From contig MNCI01004170.1 of NCBI GenBank assembly GCA_015680685.1, positions 71,153-116,932 on the forward strand: 45,780 nt of DNA, written 5' to 3'. Of this stretch, positions 42,889 to 45,780 are shown in pieces. Made by a program: the position numbers and the translations under genes. Position 1 is the stretch's first letter; every line of letters begins with the position of its first letter. The stretch is from Gnetum montanum (Eukaryota > Streptophyta > Gnetopsida > Gnetales > Gnetaceae). The notes under the pieces were generated by a model. The model saw nothing but the letters and a program-made list of their open reading frames with translations. It ran no database searches and had not been told where the DNA came from.

Positions 42889-43587
42889 GACACTCTTGCT
42901 GACAGTTAATGGCACATGGCCTGGCTATACTGAAAAGCCGTGCCCTTTATTGACTGCCACCTGGATCAGCTGGGCTTCCCTTCTTGCATTTTGGCCCGTT
43001 GGATGAAAAACAGTTGCATCCTAGTTATCCAATTTTCAAAAGTTATATGTTCTGGCCATGGCCTGTTTTGGGTCCAATTTAAATTATGCATTAATGCCCA
43101 CCGAAGATGTGCAACGGTCACATTTCGCTCTTCCCTATTTGTGGAGACCCTTTCTTTCTTTTCCAGCTCTGCTAAAAAAATTCCGGAATTTCGTAGAGGG
43201 GTGACGCTCCGAAAAATTTTGCAGTGGGACAAGTGGTGGCTTCCAGAGGCTCAGATTTTAAGGCCCTCATTTTATGTGCATAAACTTCGGTTACAGAACC
43301 CATAATGTGGACAATGCTACAGGTGTTATAAAGATCCACTGTGGTTTTGTTGAAGCTATAACCGAAATATTATGGCAAGTTTGTGGCTTGGCTAATGAGT
43401 TTGTCAACTGGTTAATGAATGTTTAACCTCTTTGCTTTATTGATAAAAGGGTTATAGTAAGTTATGGCATCATTGCCTACTTAGTAATGCATATGCATTC
43501 TCTAACATGCTCTCATGGGGCCGTGACAATAAAAATCACGCCAATAGTGGGCATTTAAACTGTTAGGTAGTGATCATTAATGGCGGC
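42889..43587. other. Promoter side and intergenic sequence, no gene seen
   Basis: Less AT-rich than its surroundings up to about 43310. Open stretches on both strands (42940-43305 plus, 42966-43232 minus) overlap and show no domain. A small stem ggccgtga/tcacgcc occurs at 43519-43541. Confidence 0.45.
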
Positions 43588-43662
43588 GGTTACGGTCATT
43601 AGTGGCAAATGTTTCGGAAGTTACAGTGGTTATAGTCATTAGTAGCAGATGTTTCAGAAGTT
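43588..43662. repeat. Two 35-bp tandem repeats, period 40
   Basis: 43588-43622 and 43628-43662 share ggttaNNgtcattagt and gcaaatgtttc-like text and differ at six positions, all transitions and several at CG. They may belong to the untranslated leader or LTR of element E. Confidence 0.7.
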
Positions 43663-44179
43663 TTTAAAGAATTTTCGAGCCCTTTATTTCCTGTTCTCAA
43701 AAATTTGTTTCTTGAAAACTTTCGGGTCTCATCGCCCATTTTAATTTAAATTTTTGTTGTTGTTTTTTTTAAATCTTTATTTTCAAGTCCCATTTTTGAA
43801 TTTGTGTTTTGGCGGTCCTTACCTTAGTCCTGGGTTAGGTAACGTGGTTTTATTTTATTATACAATTTTAAGTTTATTTTTCTAAGATCTTGCATTTTAT
43901 TGTTTCCCTTTTTAATGTATTACAATTTTATACATTTATTTTCCTTTTCAAAAAAAATATAGCATGTTTTAGTGTTTTTCTTTACCAAAAAAAAAATTAT
44001 TTCAATATTTTCTTTTCTTTTTACGTAATTTTATAGTTTTATTCTAACAATTATATTTTATAGTTCTGTTTTATGAGTGAACTCTCCTCTGCTTCTAACT
44101 GACGAGTCATCTCTTCGCATTAAGGAAATAACGAGCCTCACGCTTTCCAAGTTTTATCCTTAGGAGAACTTGAACTAGG
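43663..44179. other. AT-rich leader side of element E
   Basis: T-rich sequence leading into the gag start. It probably holds LTR and leader of E, but I could not define LTR ends or a primer site. Confidence 0.4.
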
Positions 44180-45450
44180 ATGGCAACCAATCAACCACTA
44201 GCTCCCTTGGTCAGCAACCCCTTCAACTTCACTAATTTTCATGATATCCCAAAATCACTCCAGATATAAATTTGTTCTACGGCCCCACAAACCCTTTTAG
44301 TGATGCCCGTCAACATATACAATGTTTTGAAACCTTACTAGGTATCTACAACATTGTCCAAAATGATGTGGCATTTAAGGTATTTGTGACAACTTTCAGA
44401 ACCAAAGCAACCCAATGGTTTCTGATGCTCCCTAATGCCTCCATTAACTCATGGCAGGAGTTCAAAAATAGGTTTTTGGCTCAATTTGACAAATTCACAA
44501 GCCCTGCCATAGCATTTAGCAACTTCACCAGCTTAAGAAAGCTACTTGGGGAAAATGTCAAGAATTATAACCTTAGATTCCTTCACCAATTGGTCTATGT
44601 GCCAAGCGAGATGCGTCCACAAGCCAATGGCATCCTCAACTTTTATCTCTCTATCATTGACCCATTCTTTGCCTATGCCATCAAATCGGACCCTAACATA
44701 ACAAAAATATAGGGAGCAATGGCTAAAGCCATGAAGCTAGAACAAATTACCCTTATGAACAGCATTCAAACCCAGTTTGGAATGATGAGCGTTAGCAATC
44801 CTATGCAACATAGTCCTCTACCTCTACCAACTTTCCCAATGACCAACACTATGTTTCAAACTCTTGTTCCCCTTCAAATGACTCAACCTACAAATAGCTA
44901 GTTTCAAGGTCCCACATTTTCTCCATTCCTACCATCTAACACTAGTTTGAATGAGGATCAATCGAAGGCCTTAATTCAATCCATCATAAATCCAAACAAG
45001 GTACCTAATCCTATTGAACCCATGACTCAAGCTCAAGATCAAATGACTCAGATATTAACTTCACTTCAAAAAATTTCCAACGAAGTAGTTGAACTAAAGC
45101 AGAATAACAAGAAGGGTCCTATACAACTAGAAAAGCCAAGTTCATTAGTCAATAACAATTATTGTCGCCTCCATAACACTAGGCAACATTCTGAGAAGAC
45201 TTGTTCCCAATTTTTAGCATTATATGGAGACAACACCCAAGGTCAACAAGAGGGGAAACCTCCTATTATGGTCTTTAATGTACTTCGTGAAACAGAAAAT
45301 GAAGAGGTTTCCTCATTGGAGCAAGTTATGGTAAGCGACCCCAACCCGCATAACGCTCGCTATTGTAAACTTAGTGACATCATGAATAACACACAACAAC
45401 AAACTAGAAATGACCCTTACACTCTTCCAAATAGAAGAGCTCCTAGTTAA
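44180..45450 (+). pseudogene. Element E gag (Ty3/gypsy), plus strand
   Basis: ATG at 44180 (MATNQPLAPLVSN), a one-base frameshift near 44265, then one frame to the TAA at 45448. Two TAG stops interrupt it (44710-44712 and 44899-44901). Retrotrans_gag text: FYGPTNPFSDARQHIQCFE, FRTKATQWFLMLP, WQEFKNRFLAQFDKF. A zinc-knuckle-like C-x2-H-x4-H-x4-C spans 45163-45204 (CRLHNTRQHSEKTC). It is less decayed than the minus-strand gags here and not obviously of the same family. Pol would lie beyond the window. Confidence 0.8.
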
Positions 45451-45780
45451 AGTAACACAAATACTCAAACTAAGTCATTCCAAAAAAAAAAAACACCCCA
45501 CAACAACCAAATCCACCTTCTATACTTAGAAGAACTCCACCTCAATTGGAAGCTAAAGAAGTACCTAAGACTTATGATCTAGTTGAAGATTTGAAGCAAG
45601 TTAAGACTAAAATTTTAATGTATGACCTTTTACACTTTAATGAAATGAAAGAGGTGATACATAATGTAGTTCATACACTTGAAACTAGAAAAGAAAAATT
45701 TCCAATCCCCAAAAGACAAGTTCACTTCGCGAAAAGTCCTAACATGCTATCAGTACACAATGTAAACAATTCCATGATGA
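45451..45780 (+). pseudogene. Element E gag-pol linker, frame-shifted, runs off the window
   Basis: After an A12 run at 45482-45493 the coding text continues in another frame: SILRRTPPQLEAKEVPKTY, then YDLVEDLKQVKTKILMYDLL. This is the V-E-D-L-K linker commonly found between gag and protease in plant gypsy elements. It continues to the window end without a stop in that frame. Confidence 0.65.

Overview
The window is plant nuclear DNA: AT-rich, eukaryotic in gene structure, and dominated by decayed LTR retrotransposons. Only one gene looks intact and host-like, a DUF4408/DUF761 membrane protein on the minus strand at 41563-42603. LTR pairs differ by very roughly 10% by eye and mostly by transitions, so the repeats are old. 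This slow-turnover landscape would fit a large-genome seed plant such as a gymnosperm, but the species cannot be fixed from the sequence.

Layout, left to right. 1-480: an AT-rich tandem repeat and unassigned sequence. 480-9877: copy A of a Ty3/gypsy family on the minus strand, cut at its 3' side. 10080-12834: a plus-strand Ty1/copia relic. 12840-38559: one large nest. The outer element D (minus strand, target duplication TGATG on both sides) is about 5.4 kb of its own sequence and holds two later insertions. Element B (13329-26279, duplication ATTAG, full length) sits in D's 3' LTR. Element C (30056-37439, duplication CTTAG, gag only) sits in D's internal region. Past the nest come unassigned AT-rich DNA (38565-39976), a 0.5-kb foldback element (39977-40475), the host gene, its promoter side, and the gag start of another gypsy element, E, on the plus strand (44180-45780).

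A, B and C are one family: LTR ends TGATGA...TCATCA, a primer-binding site of the tRNA-Asp type, gag, protease, RT-RNase H and integrase, then a 1.5-2 kb spacer and a third ORF of about 930 codons rich in coiled-coil-like stretches. Upstream of that third ORF A and B carry a block like the LTR's own U3 promoter (GC-rich repeats, then a TATA box), and B also has a good splice donor. C has lost pol and ORF3 but keeps LTRs, gag and spacer, so it looks like a non-autonomous partner.

The most unusual item is D. It has LTRs, a tRNA-Met-type primer site, a polypurine tract and a target duplication, but I recognise no gag or pol. Instead it holds an intron-free, same-strand, broken copy of a CCR4-type deadenylase (EEP nuclease) at 26781-27780. 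This reads as a host mRNA captured by a retrotransposon.

Decay is patterned. Most in-frame stops I checked are TAG where the family or the sister copy has glutamine (CAG), Arg CGG codons have become TGG, and the primer site has lost its CpGs. This is the footprint of CG/CHG cytosine methylation followed by C-to-T change.
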